The notes: a model not told the origin generated them from the letters alone. DNA of 32,691 bases from CAIUKX01 sp964580965 (GCA_964580965.1 CAZOLZ010000019.1:1-32691), one strand, 5' to 3'; counted from the first letter of the stretch, positions 22,104-31,230 are shown. Translations and numbers: made by a program.

Positions 22104-24008
22104 TTATTTCCTTCCTTTTTTACCCTTTTTACGTTGTTCTGCCAACCAATTTGGCATCTTTTTTTCTTCTTTAACTTCTCCAACTAATTTCTCTGCTAAA
22201 TCTTTTCGATTCAATTTGTTCAAACGATTACTGATCCATTGTTTATTTTCACGTTTGTACCAAAAGAAATACTTATTCTGATTTTGCTTTTGTTCTTTTG
22301 TTTTTACCGTTTTTACAGGTTTTAAAGTGTATGGATGAACACCTGTATAATAGATGACCTCAGCAACAGTCATAGGAGTTGGTGTAAAGTCTTGAACCTG
22401 CTCCAATTGGAATCCCATATCTTTTGTCTCAGCAGCTAAATTTGCCATGTCAACTTCTTCACAGCCAGGATGAGAAGATATAAAGTAAGGAATCAGCTGT
22501 TGTTTCAAATTATGCTTTTCACAAATTTTATCGTATTTCTCTTTAAACTTATGAAAATATTTAAATGAGGGTTTACGCATCACTTTCAATGTTGCATCTG
22601 AAGTGTGTTCAGGAGCTACTTTTAATCTTCCGCTTACATGTCTTGTAACAACTTGCTCTATATATTCATCATGATTCCCATCTTCATTATTTTTATTGAA
22701 ATCATCAACCAATAAATCATAACGAATTCCTGAACCTATAAATGCCTTTTTAACTTTCGGATTTTCATCTACTTTACGATAAAGATCTGTCATTGCTTTG
22801 TGAGAAGTATCTAAATTGTTACAAATAACTGGATGAATACAGCTTGGACTAGTACATCTAGCGCAAATAGCCTCATCTTTCCCTTTCATTTTATACATGT
22901 TAGCCGATGGGCCACCCAAATCTGAAATATATCCTCTAAATTCTGGATGTTCAACAACTTCTTCTACTTCTTTTAATATCGATTTCTCACTTCTTGAAGC
23001 AATAAACTTCCCCTGATGAGCTGAAATTGTACAGAAACTACAACCTCCAAAACAACCTCTATGCATATTGACCGAAAATTTAATCATATCATATGCTGGA
23101 ATTGCTCCTCTTTTGTTGTATTTAGGGTGTGGTAAACGTGTGTATGACATATCAAACGATTGGTCAATCTCTTTTTCTTCCATTGTTTTATATGGAGGAT
23201 TGATAACTAATGTTTGTTGCCCTACATGCTGAATAATCCGATTTGCTTGCCATTTATTAGACTCAACTTCAACAATTTTAAAGTTAGCTGCATATTTTAT
23301 TTTATCTGTCAAACAGTCTTCATGACATGCTAACTCAACTGTTTCCCAGTTTTTATTCTTAGGTAATCCCTCTGATTTATTTTGTAAAAAAGCTACTTGT
23401 TTGATTGTTTTTAGGTTTTCAAAGGGTACACCTTTTTTCAGTAAACGTAACATTTCACGCAATGGCTGATCTCCCATTCCATAAACCAACAAATCTGCTT
23501 GCGAATCAACCAAAATTGAAGGCATCAATTCATCTTTCCAATAATCGTAGTGTGTTACTCTTCTCAAAGAGGCCTCGATTCCTCCTATCATTACTGGTAC
23601 ATCAGGATACAACTCTTTTAAAATCCTAGAATAAACAATTGTTGCATAGTCTGGCCTGAAACCAGCTTGACCTCCTGGTGTGTATGCATCAGTTGAACGT
23701 AAACGTTTGTTTGCTGTGTAATGATTGACCATAGAGTCCATACAGCCGGCTGTAACACCGAAGAAATATTTAGGTTTACCTAACTTTTTAAAATCCCGTA
23801 AATCGTCTTTCCAGTTTGGCTGGGCTACAATTCCTATTTTAAAACCTTCATCTTCAATAATACGACCAATAACAGCTGTTCCAAAAGCAGGATGATCAAC
23901 ATAAGCATCTCCCGAAATTAGGATGACATCCAATTCATCCCATCCGCGTTTTTCAACTTCTTTTTTTGTTAACGGTAACCAATCCGTTAAAGGTCTTTCA
24001 TTTGTCAT
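22104..24008 (-). CDS. YgiQ family radical SAM protein
   Basis: 634 residues. The N-terminal region (about 1-290) includes the YgiQ blocks FGVTAGCMDSMVNHYTANK and VMIGGIEASLRR. The radical SAM core has C319-x3-C323-x2-C326 in HRGCFGGCSFCTIS, and the C-terminal block is QVQDFTPTPMTVAEVIYYTG. The tail is very basic. The family resembles radical SAM methylthiotransferases, but its reaction is not established. The -7 box TAAATTTG ends four bases before the ATG, so the mRNA is probably leaderless. Confidence 0.92.
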   Translation of the reverse strand: MTNERPLTDWLPLTKKEVEKRGWDELDVILISGDAYVDHPAFGTAVIGRIIEDEGFKIGIVAQPNWKDDLRDFKKLGKPKYFFGVTAGCMDSMVNHYTANKRLRSTDAYTPGGQAGFRPDYATIVYSRILKELYPDVPVMIGGIEASLRRVTHYDYWKDELMPSILVDSQADLLVYGMGDQPLREMLRLLKKGVPFENLKTIKQVAFLQNKSEGLPKNKNWETVELACHEDCLTDKIKYAANFKIVEVESNKWQANRIIQHVGQQTLVINPPYKTMEEKEIDQSFDMSYTRLPHPKYNKRGAIPAYDMIKFSVNMHRGCFGGCSFCTISAHQGKFIASRSEKSILKEVEEVVEHPEFRGYISDLGGPSANMYKMKGKDEAICARCTSPSCIHPVICNNLDTSHKAMTDLYRKVDENPKVKKAFIGSGIRYDLLVDDFNKNNEDGNHDEYIEQVVTRHVSGRLKVAPEHTSDATLKVMRKPSFKYFHKFKEKYDKICEKHNLKQQLIPYFISSHPGCEEVDMANLAAETKDMGFQLEQVQDFTPTPMTVAEVIYYTGVHPYTLKPVKTVKTKEQKQNQNKYFFWYKRENKQWISNRLNKLNRKDLAEKLVGEVKEEKKMPNWLAEQRKKGKKGRK

Positions 24009-24012
24009 GGTA

Positions 24013-24020
24013 CAAATTTA
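24013..24020 (-). promoter_or_regulatory. -7 promoter box of the YgiQ gene (leaderless arrangement)
   Basis: On the minus strand TAAATTTG, then TACC, then ATG. It matches TAnnTTTG exactly with a four-base gap, as for purN and the HU/SPOR gene. There is no obvious -33 TTG at 17-21 bases. Confidence 0.6.
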
Positions 24021-24044
24021 CGGCAGAATTAAAAGAAATAAAAT

Positions 24045-25298
24045 TTATTTATCAATTTCATTCTCTCTGAAAGCGGAAGGAATTAAATCTGGAATGATTT
24101 TTAGCAATAAAGGTAACAATAAAGCTCCTCCTGGCAACATGAAAATAGCCAAAGAAGGCATTGATTTTAAAATATCTAAAAATTGTATTTTGACTAACTC
24201 TTTTTCTTCTTTTGTTAATTCTTGAGTTGTTGATTTTTTGATCAGTTGAATCAATTCTTTACTTTGATTTAACTCAGCAGCTAACTTATCTTTATTTCTT
24301 CCAAGCACCTTTATCCACCTTCTCGACAAACTTGAAAACATCTTTTCATAGGAAGAAGATGAATTCAGAAAAGCGACTCTTTTATTATTATTTAAAACAA
24401 AATTCCCTACCAAAACTCTAATTTCTTCTAATTCCATTTTGGAGACCTCAAGAAAACCTGCGAGTTCAAGCAGAAATGTCTTTTCTGTTGGAGCAACTCT
24501 CTGATCTGAAAGAACTGTGAGGGCTGATAACTCTAAAATAAAACGTTTAAACAACCATTTTTCTTTAATCGATGGTGAAAAGTCAGAATAGTAAGTCCCT
24601 TCTTTAAATTGTTTCAATGCCAATTCTTTCTTTTCTTCTTGTAAACTTGCAGAGGCTAAAAAGATTTTAAATAAAGATTTCTCTTTTTCCTCAATATATC
24701 CATTCGAAAATGCTGACATTGAAATGGCTGTTAATGCATCCTTTGCTAGTTCTGAGTAATTTGAAAATGTAGATTGTTCTTCATTCTTTAAAAACTCATA
24801 ATACAAAATGACATCTAAATAGACAAAAACATTCGTTAGGTAGTTTAGCCATGTATTGGTGTCTAGTATGTTTGTCTTTATTTCAATTCTTTTCGTGAAA
24901 ATATTTTCTAACTTCTCCTCATTTGATTCTTTAAGAAAAAAAGTAAAGATTTTAGTGATTGAATATGAATTATGTCTCCCGTAAAATGCCAACATTGATG
25001 CAATAAATTCCTCTTTTTTTACACTTTCTTTTTGTTTAAGCATTTTGTAAACAAACAAATGAGACTCAAATAAAAGCAACTTCAACTTTTCCTCGATTGT
25101 CCATTTTGAATCGTCAAAGTGTGTGGCAAATAATAATTCTGATGGATAACCAAATACAATCCCAGAGTGTGAAAAAGTTAAATGCAGAAAGTGGTCAAGA
25201 TCCATATCGGAAGGTCGATTGATTTTAAGCGAAAAATTATCTTTCTCAATTAAATCAAAATATTTATTAATCCACCCTTTTGCTCCTGGCGATATCAT
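24045..25298 (-). CDS. LETM1-related protein (biofilm-associated type)
   Basis: 417 residues, mostly helical and rich in Leu, Lys, Glu and Phe. The C-terminal stretch (about 345-410), with EEKELVKIQFLDILKSMPSL, AIFMLPGGALLLPLLLKIIP and DLIPSAFR, has the character of the LETM1 domain, whose FLPGG..L-P..LP pattern is typical. Bacteroidota proteins of this layout are annotated LETM1-related biofilm-associated; no mechanism is known. A middle segment (about 255-295) resembles a TerB-like acidic helical domain, weakly. There is no signal peptide; the C-terminal hydrophobic run may contact the membrane. The start is ATG at 25298, with a perfect palindrome over the -7 box. Confidence 0.75.
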   Translation of the reverse strand: MISPGAKGWINKYFDLIEKDNFSLKINRPSDMDLDHFLHLTFSHSGIVFGYPSELLFATHFDDSKWTIEEKLKLLLFESHLFVYKMLKQKESVKKEEFIASMLAFYGRHNSYSITKIFTFFLKESNEEKLENIFTKRIEIKTNILDTNTWLNYLTNVFVYLDVILYYEFLKNEEQSTFSNYSELAKDALTAISMSAFSNGYIEEKEKSLFKIFLASASLQEEKKELALKQFKEGTYYSDFSPSIKEKWLFKRFILELSALTVLSDQRVAPTEKTFLLELAGFLEVSKMELEEIRVLVGNFVLNNNKRVAFLNSSSSYEKMFSSLSRRWIKVLGRNKDKLAAELNQSKELIQLIKKSTTQELTKEEKELVKIQFLDILKSMPSLAIFMLPGGALLLPLLLKIIPDLIPSAFRENEIDK

Positions 25299-25303
25299 TC
25301 AAC

Positions 25304-25324
25304 TAAATTTGTTGTACAAATTTA
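25304..25324. promoter_or_regulatory. 21-bp perfect inverted repeat covering a -7 box
   Basis: Arms TAAATTTGT (25304-25312) and ACAAATTTA (25316-25324) surround the centre TGT. The right arm, read on the minus strand, holds the -7 box TAAATTTG (25317-25324) of the LETM1-related gene, with a predicted leader of about 12 nt. The left arm holds the same box on the + strand. Either an operator over the promoter or a chance symmetric pair of -7 boxes. Confidence 0.45.
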
Positions 25325-25394
25325 AAAAATGAATATAATCTCAATGTAAAAATCTTTTTTTATTTGGATTTTAATACGGAACCTCTAGTTATAA

Positions 25395-27950
25395 TTATCG
25401 ATAAAGAACAAATGTTTTCTTAAAAGCATTGTGAATTTCACCTTCCAAATCAAAAAATTCAAACAAAGCAATATATATTCCAGCAGGAACCAATTGCGCT
25501 GATTCATTGGTACATTCCCAATTCAACATCCCTTCAGTTGCCATAATTTGATTTTGAAAAACCTGTTTCACAAGGATTCCATTTGCATCATAAACTGAAA
25601 ATGTACCCATCATAGATGGTTTATCAAGACTGTATTTAATCAAAAGATTATCCCGATCACCATCGTTATTTGGTGTGATTGTAGTTGCATTCAATTCAAA
25701 TGTTCCTGAAATATCAGTATTCCAATTTTGAGAATTTATTGCAGATGGTGTCCCATAATTTACACCTGAAGCTGCTGTTCTCCAATTTTGTCTTGATTGT
25801 GAGGGTTCAGAAGCGCTAATCCGTTCTAATGATTTCCCTGAGTATTCTTCTACTAAATCAATATGCCAATCTTCTTTATAACTCAGTTTATCCCAAACTA
25901 CTTGATCGTATATTAAGTAAATCGTACTCGAATCGTTATTTAAATTTGGTAATTGCATTTGAACTTTTTTCCCATTGATTTGAGAATAGTTTTGATTTAT
26001 AAAATTAGTATCTACAGAAAATGTAACATAATCATAAGCTAAAACTGTATGATTTTGTTCAAATCTAATTTGATCAGACATTCCATCTTTAAATCGTGCA
26101 AAGGTGATTCCATTTAGTTCTAAATTTTTAGGCGATTTATTATATAATTCTATATAGTCAGAACCTCCATCCAATGGATTAAATAAAACTTCATTAATCA
26201 CTAAATCTCCCACAATTGGTTTTTCTGCTAATACAAAATTTGTCTGTATGTTAGATTTGTTCAATGAACAATCTGAAACCTGTTGAATAGTTAATTGATA
26301 TGTCTGATTGTGCTTTAATGATTCAGATAAAAAAACTTTTACTGTATCAGCATATGCTGAAGAAATGTTAATTCCATCATAATTTAGATCTGGATTAAAT
26401 TGAATGGAAGTATTCCAGATTGAAGTAGAATCAATTGGTTCATTAAAAATGAATACCAGAGTATCTGAAGCTATTATTTGATGAACATATGGCTTTTGAT
26501 AATCTTGAAAATTACCTGCGACTGAATTTAATGTCCCCGGAGTTCCTCCATAAATTGATTTTGATGCTTTCCAGTTTTCTTTTCGATTACATTTCAAAGT
26601 CAAATCTATTCGCTCTAAAGCATAACCACCTTTACTTTTTTCATCGTCATTGTACCAAGCTGATTCATAATTCACTTGTTCAATTAATCTTCCATGATCA
26701 TCGTATAATTTTAACAAATCTGAGGTATTATTTAAACTTGGAAAACTTGAAACATGAATCGAATTTATTAATTCATCATTTTGATTATTAGCACATAAAA
26801 CAACATATTCATTGGGTCGCAACCAATATTCGGGCAACTTCCCATTAGTTGATTTATCGCTTATTTCCCAATCTTTTAAATTAAAAAACTTCGTGCTCCG
26901 ATTATACAGTTCAATGTATTCAATTTCTGGTAATCCTACACTCGGTGAGGGGTCAGCCATTAATTCTGTAATTATAACATCTCCATAAACCGTTGCTTCG
27001 TCAGACAAAAAATCAAAGGTTATGGTTGTATCATTTAATTGATTCCCTTCTAAATCAATGACATTTTGAACTTGTAATTCATAAGCTTCACCATTTTCAA
27101 GTGGTTGATCCAATAACAAATGAACAATATCATCATCTGGCACAATCTGACTGATAGGATATGCTCCTGAATTAATTGTCCAAACAGATGAATTGGTTAA
27201 TTGGTTTTGGTCCAATTGTTCATCAAAATAACAATCTATTTGGTGACTATTAATTGTTTGTATTTCTACCAATTTTGGAGGCGTTAAATCCTTACGGATT
27301 TCTCCAACATAAATATCGTCTAAGTAAAATTTTGTTGCATTGGTAATCGTATATTTTGAAAGTACTCCAAAAACAGTACCCACTATAGCTGATGTATCAA
27401 CACCTGTGGTAAATTGATTAAAATTTGACAACCCAGAGGGGTCAACAAACAATTTCCAAATACCTAAACTGTCTCTTGTAACTTTAATTGATATTGCAAA
27501 AGAACTAGCTATTTGAGCAAGTTCACCCGAACAAATGATTGAATCTTGATTGTTTAACCTTCTCATTAAATGAACAGCATCATTAGATCCAGTTTCTCCC
27601 AATTGTAAATAATAACCTTCTGGCTGAATAGATAAATCGGTATTATCTGCTGTTAAATAAATTCTTGCATTATTGTTTGAAGAAGGTGAAAAAGCTAATT
27701 TAACCCATAATGACCATTCTTTATCAATTAAATCTGTGAATTGATGTTCGGTGACTAAGTATGATAAACCTGCTTGATTATCATTCGTTTGTAATTGATT
27801 ATTGTTATTCACCTTGAAAGTTACCGCAGTACCTATCCAACTCGGATTAGAACTAAATTCACCATCCGCAAAAGTTTCGTTCACTTGACAATCTAAATGT
27901 TGAAAAAATAAAGCCGATAAAAAAAAGGTAGTGATTAGGTTTTTGAACAT
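25395..27950 (-). CDS. Large secreted lamin-tail-domain protein with gliding/T9SS-type C-terminus
   Basis: 851 residues. A signal peptide (about 1-22) is followed by a lectin-like beta domain (about 25-215), an SbsA/Ig-like domain (about 222-316), lamin-tail domain 1 (about 323-475, VIITELMADPSPS..IEYIELYNRS), a second Ig-like domain (about 484-575), lamin-tail domain 2 (about 578-740, LVINEVLFNPLDGGSDYIELYNKS) and a C-terminal domain with TPNNDGDRDNLLIKYSL and FVLYR, typical of CHU_C/gliding-motility-associated type IX secretion substrates. It is probably exported by T9SS to the cell surface. There are no catalytic residues I can identify, so adhesion or scaffolding is plausible. Its start is 40 bases beyond the end of the HU/SPOR gene on the same strand. 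Confidence 0.85.
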   Translation of the reverse strand: MFKNLITTFFLSALFFQHLDCQVNETFADGEFSSNPSWIGTAVTFKVNNNNQLQTNDNQAGLSYLVTEHQFTDLIDKEWSLWVKLAFSPSSNNNARIYLTADNTDLSIQPEGYYLQLGETGSNDAVHLMRRLNNQDSIICSGELAQIASSFAISIKVTRDSLGIWKLFVDPSGLSNFNQFTTGVDTSAIVGTVFGVLSKYTITNATKFYLDDIYVGEIRKDLTPPKLVEIQTINSHQIDCYFDEQLDQNQLTNSSVWTINSGAYPISQIVPDDDIVHLLLDQPLENGEAYELQVQNVIDLEGNQLNDTTITFDFLSDEATVYGDVIITELMADPSPSVGLPEIEYIELYNRSTKFFNLKDWEISDKSTNGKLPEYWLRPNEYVVLCANNQNDELINSIHVSSFPSLNNTSDLLKLYDDHGRLIEQVNYESAWYNDDEKSKGGYALERIDLTLKCNRKENWKASKSIYGGTPGTLNSVAGNFQDYQKPYVHQIIASDTLVFIFNEPIDSTSIWNTSIQFNPDLNYDGINISSAYADTVKVFLSESLKHNQTYQLTIQQVSDCSLNKSNIQTNFVLAEKPIVGDLVINEVLFNPLDGGSDYIELYNKSPKNLELNGITFARFKDGMSDQIRFEQNHTVLAYDYVTFSVDTNFINQNYSQINGKKVQMQLPNLNNDSSTIYLIYDQVVWDKLSYKEDWHIDLVEEYSGKSLERISASEPSQSRQNWRTAASGVNYGTPSAINSQNWNTDISGTFELNATTITPNNDGDRDNLLIKYSLDKPSMMGTFSVYDANGILVKQVFQNQIMATEGMLNWECTNESAQLVPAGIYIALFEFFDLEGEIHNAFKKTFVLYR

Positions 27951-27990
27951 TTATTAAAAGGTAAGTAAATTTTTAAAATGAAAAAGTCGA

Positions 27991-29229
27991 TTATCTTAAC
28001 ATCCACCCATTATATCCTTTTGCTTTAGCTTTATTGGCAATCTTTTTAATTTCTGATTTAGAATTTGTTGTTCCTGCACTTACACGAAACGACTTTCCAT
28101 TTGGTAAAACTAGAGCTTTAAACCCTTTATTGTGCATTTCATCTACTAATAATTGAGCATTCTCACGAGTTGAAAAACTTCCTACTATAAAGTTAAATTT
28201 AGCTGATGATTCCTTTTTTTGCTCTTTCTTAATTACAGGTTTAGGAACTTCAACAGGTGTTGCTTTTTCAACAGGAGCCTCAACGACTTCTTCATTTTCA
28301 GATATTACAACTTCAGGTTGAATTTCATTTTCCGGTTGACCGTCTTTTAATTTTACTGCGATATAAGTCTCATCATCGAAAGGATAAGCATATACATATA
28401 CATCATTCGGTAACGTAGAAACTGATTCTTTAAATGTAACATCTGATTTGAATGTCAAAGGTTGTACATTCTCTTCAGATGGAACATAAATTCCGTCAGT
28501 TGATTTATAATTTAAATTGAAATCTTTAAATGAAATAATTCCAGACTCCAACACATTTGAATTCATCGGAATCCAAAATGAATAGAAAGCTACTGGAGCT
28601 AATATGACCGCCGCTGCATACCTCCAAAGTTTAGATCTAGAATGTTTTTTTGGTAAAGAAATCTCAATTGGTTCGTTTGATTTTTCAGATTCAACTTCAG
28701 AAGGTAAATCGACCAGTTTAAAAGAATCTTCTTTAACAGGTTCTTCTTTAACTCTTTGAATTTCCTCAAGTTCTTTTTTAGCCTTGATACTATTTGAAAG
28801 TTCAATATCTTCTTCAGAAAGGAAATGTACTTTACCAAGTCCATATGATTCCATCAATAAATTGAAGAAACGATCTTGTTCAAAACATAAATTCTTTTCT
28901 TGATCAAAAAAGATATAACCTACTTTATCTAACGTAATACGAACACCATTATTCAATTGCTCATTCCATTCTTGAACTTTAGCTAAAACCACCTCTTGAG
29001 CTGCAGTATAATCTACTTTGTTCAATAACGCATACTCTGATATTAGCAAACCATCGTTGTTTACTAATTGGCGGTTAAACATTAAAGACTTCTTAGGCGG
29101 ATACATCACACCATTCTTGTAATCAATTGTAGCTGAAGTCTTTTTGGCAACAAAACCACCAAAAGAAGGAACCACAACGCAATTATGGCGTAACAATAAA
29201 TCTCCTATTAATTCCTCAACTGTAAACAT
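27991..29229 (-). CDS. HU-CCDC81-type domain membrane protein with SPOR domain
   Basis: 412 residues. Two N-terminal HU-like domains of the bacterial CCDC81 type (about 1-60 and 65-130: VVVPSFGGFVAKK, GVRITLDKVGYIFFD) are followed by a charged linker, one membrane helix (about 201-221, LWRYAAAVILAPVAFYSFWI), a periplasmic Glu/Pro/Val-rich linker and a SPOR domain (about 344-412, FIVGSFSTRENAQLLVDEM). SPOR domains bind denuded peptidoglycan at division sites. The HU half would face the cytosol, so the protein could link nucleoid or another partner to septal wall; this is inference. The architecture is known in Bacteroidota. The -7 box ends four bases before the ATG. Confidence 0.9.
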   Translation of the reverse strand: MFTVEELIGDLLLRHNCVVVPSFGGFVAKKTSATIDYKNGVMYPPKKSLMFNRQLVNNDGLLISEYALLNKVDYTAAQEVVLAKVQEWNEQLNNGVRITLDKVGYIFFDQEKNLCFEQDRFFNLLMESYGLGKVHFLSEEDIELSNSIKAKKELEEIQRVKEEPVKEDSFKLVDLPSEVESEKSNEPIEISLPKKHSRSKLWRYAAAVILAPVAFYSFWIPMNSNVLESGIISFKDFNLNYKSTDGIYVPSEENVQPLTFKSDVTFKESVSTLPNDVYVYAYPFDDETYIAVKLKDGQPENEIQPEVVISENEEVVEAPVEKATPVEVPKPVIKKEQKKESSAKFNFIVGSFSTRENAQLLVDEMHNKGFKALVLPNGKSFRVSAGTTNSKSEIKKIANKAKAKGYNGWMLR

Positions 29230-29233
29230 AATA

Positions 29234-29241
29234 CAAAAGTA
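29234..29241 (-). promoter_or_regulatory. -7 promoter box of the HU/SPOR gene (leaderless arrangement)
   Basis: On the minus strand TACTTTTG, then TATT, then ATG (29229). It is an exact TAnnTTTG match with a four-base gap, predicting transcription from the start codon. It lies 50 bases after the kdsB stop. Confidence 0.6.
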
Positions 29242-29290
29242 TTAATTTCTAAGTGTTCTTATACTTTCTTACGAAAGATTTTACATTAAG

Positions 29291-30028
29291 TTACAAAAAC
29301 TTAAGCACTTTTTCAACATCCTCTGGAACGTCTATATTTGGCGTTTCTATGTTTGTTTCAACAACTTTAATTTTATAACCGTAGTACAACCATCTTAATT
29401 GTTCCAACGATTCTACTTTTTCCAATTTAGTTGGTTCCAATTGGATCAACTCTTTTAACGTATTCAAACGATACGCGTACAAACCAATATGTCTATAATA
29501 AGGATAAAAATTCAATGCATCTCCTGAATAATTAGCAGAATTTGGAACAGCACTTCTGGAAAAATATAAAGCTTCATCTTTATGATTTACCACTATTTTA
29601 ATACGGTTCGTGTTTTTAATATCTTCAATCGATACATCTTTAATTCCAAGAGTTGCTATTGTCACTTTTTCATCTTTAAAAGCTGTTATTAATTGATCTA
29701 ATTGTCTGTAATCTACTAAAGGTTCATCTCCTTGAATATTAACAATTACATCAATATCCTTAAGAAATTGAGCAACTTCACCGCAACGATCTGTACCCGA
29801 TGGGTGATTTTCATTCGTCATCATGACTTTTCCTCCAAAAGATATTACAGTTTCATAAATTTCTTGATTATCTGTAGCAACAATTACATCTGTCAATAAT
29901 GCTGACTTTTTTGCACCTTCATAAACACGTTGAATCATCGTTTTTCCTTTCAAGTCTATCAATGGTTTTGCAGGAAAACGAGATGATGCATATCGAGCAG
30001 GAATAATTCCAACAACTTTCAAATTCAT
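29291..30028 (-). CDS. kdsB: 3-deoxy-manno-octulosonate cytidylyltransferase
   Basis: 245 residues, the family's usual length. It activates Kdo as CMP-Kdo for lipopolysaccharide inner core synthesis. Motifs are IIPARYASSRFPAKPL (nucleotide binding), VATDNQEI, NIQGDEPLVD (metal-binding Asp), SRSAVPN and HIGLYAYR. It implies a Gram-negative envelope with Kdo-containing LPS. ATG 30028 is about 14 bases from a -7 box, a short leader. It is divergent from dprA. Confidence 0.97.
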   Translation of the reverse strand: MNLKVVGIIPARYASSRFPAKPLIDLKGKTMIQRVYEGAKKSALLTDVIVATDNQEIYETVISFGGKVMMTNENHPSGTDRCGEVAQFLKDIDVIVNIQGDEPLVDYRQLDQLITAFKDEKVTIATLGIKDVSIEDIKNTNRIKIVVNHKDEALYFSRSAVPNSANYSGDALNFYPYYRHIGLYAYRLNTLKELIQLEPTKLEKVESLEQLRWLYYGYKIKVVETNIETPNIDVPEDVEKVLKFL

Positions 30029-30042
30029 GGGTCTTTTTTGAA

Positions 30043-30050
30043 CAAAAATA
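30043..30050 (-). promoter_or_regulatory. -7 promoter box of kdsB
   Basis: On the minus strand TATTTTTG matches TAnnTTTG and ends 14 bases before the ATG at 30028. The predicted leader is under ten nt. Confidence 0.5.
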
Positions 30051-30128
30051 TCAATAATTAAAGGTTTAAAATTTTATTTAAAAGATAATTTTACTTAAAT
30101 TCAAATAACTAATCTTAAAATCATAACC

Positions 30129-31226
30129 GTGAAAACACCTGAGGAAGTCTATCAAATTGCCTTAACCGCTCTTAAAGGTTTTGGGCCTGTCAAATCTCGT
30201 CAATTATTAAACAAAGTAAAAAACATTGAACTCATATTCGATTTGCCTATACCGGAATTGTCAGTTTTAACAAGTATTCCTCAAAAAGTATTACAAAGTA
30301 TGCAACGCAATGAAGCATTATTGTATGGTAAAAAACATTATGGATATCACAAGAGAAATAAAATTGAAACTCATTTTATAACTGATAAATCATATCCAAG
30401 AAGACTCAGAGAATGTGCTGATGCACCTCTAGTACTTTTCAGTAAAGGTAATTGCAATTTTAATTTCGATCGTGTTATTGCTGTTGTTGGAACAAGAAAT
30501 GCAACCAATTATGGCAGACAAATTTGCGAAGAACTTATTCAGGGAATAGCAAATAAAAACATATTAGTTATAAGCGGTATGGCTTATGGAATAGACATAT
30601 GTGTACATCAATTGTGTTTAAAATATAATATACCAACCATTGGAGTACTAGGTCACGGTTTAGACAGGCTGTATCCTTCAACACATAAATCCACAGCAAA
30701 ACGAATGTTTGAAAGTGGTGGTTTATTGACTGAATTTACTCCAGGAACTAATCCTGATAGAGAAAATTTTCCAATGCGCAATCGGATTGTTGCAGGAATG
30801 GTAGATGCTACAATTGTAATAGAAAGTAAAATTTCTGGCGGTTCTCTTATTACTGCTGAATTAGCCAATGAATACAACCGAGATGTTTTTGCTTACCCCG
30901 GAAATATCGGTCAACAGTTTTCCGAAGGCTGTAACAACTTAATTCTAAAACAAAAAGCACATTTGTTATTGGGCTCATCTCATTTTTTAGAGTGGATGCA
31001 GTGGAATGATGATGAAAAAAAGTCAACAGTTCAACGCCAACTGTTTACAGATTTATCTGATGACGAAGAAAAAATCATTGACTTATTGAATCAAAAAAAT
31101 GAACACATAGATGTAATGGCTTCAACGCTTGAACAGCCAGTTTCAAAAATCAATGTGTTATTGTTTCAAATGGAAATGAAAGGGTTGATTCAATCAATAC
31201 CAGGGAATCGATTTCAAAAAGTATGA
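30129..31226 (+). CDS. dprA: DNA-processing protein DprA
   Basis: 365 residues. An N-terminal helical/SAM-like domain (about 5-60, LTALKGFGPVKSRQLL) is followed by the Rossmann-fold core with VVGTRNATNYGR (119-130), SGMAYGIDICVH (149-160), GVLGHGLDRLYP, FPMRNRIVAGM and ESKISGGSLITAELA. The C-terminal winged helix (about 305-365) follows. DprA loads RecA onto incoming single-stranded DNA during natural transformation; it is also widespread in species not known to be competent. The start is GTG at 30129, the only start codon giving the family N-terminus. It ends four bases from convergent cysS. Confidence 0.96.
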   Translation: MKTPEEVYQIALTALKGFGPVKSRQLLNKVKNIELIFDLPIPELSVLTSIPQKVLQSMQRNEALLYGKKHYGYHKRNKIETHFITDKSYPRRLRECADAPLVLFSKGNCNFNFDRVIAVVGTRNATNYGRQICEELIQGIANKNILVISGMAYGIDICVHQLCLKYNIPTIGVLGHGLDRLYPSTHKSTAKRMFESGGLLTEFTPGTNPDRENFPMRNRIVAGMVDATIVIESKISGGSLITAELANEYNRDVFAYPGNIGQQFSEGCNNLILKQKAHLLLGSSHFLEWMQWNDDEKKSTVQRQLFTDLSDDEEKIIDLLNQKNEHIDVMASTLEQPVSKINVLLFQMEMKGLIQSIPGNRFQKV

Positions 31227-31230
31227 AGAA

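Noticed and set aside
25349..25372. AAAATC/GATTTT pair as terminator of the lamin-tail gene
   Set aside because: A six-base A/T stem with a 12-base loop is within chance expectation in this AT-rich gap.
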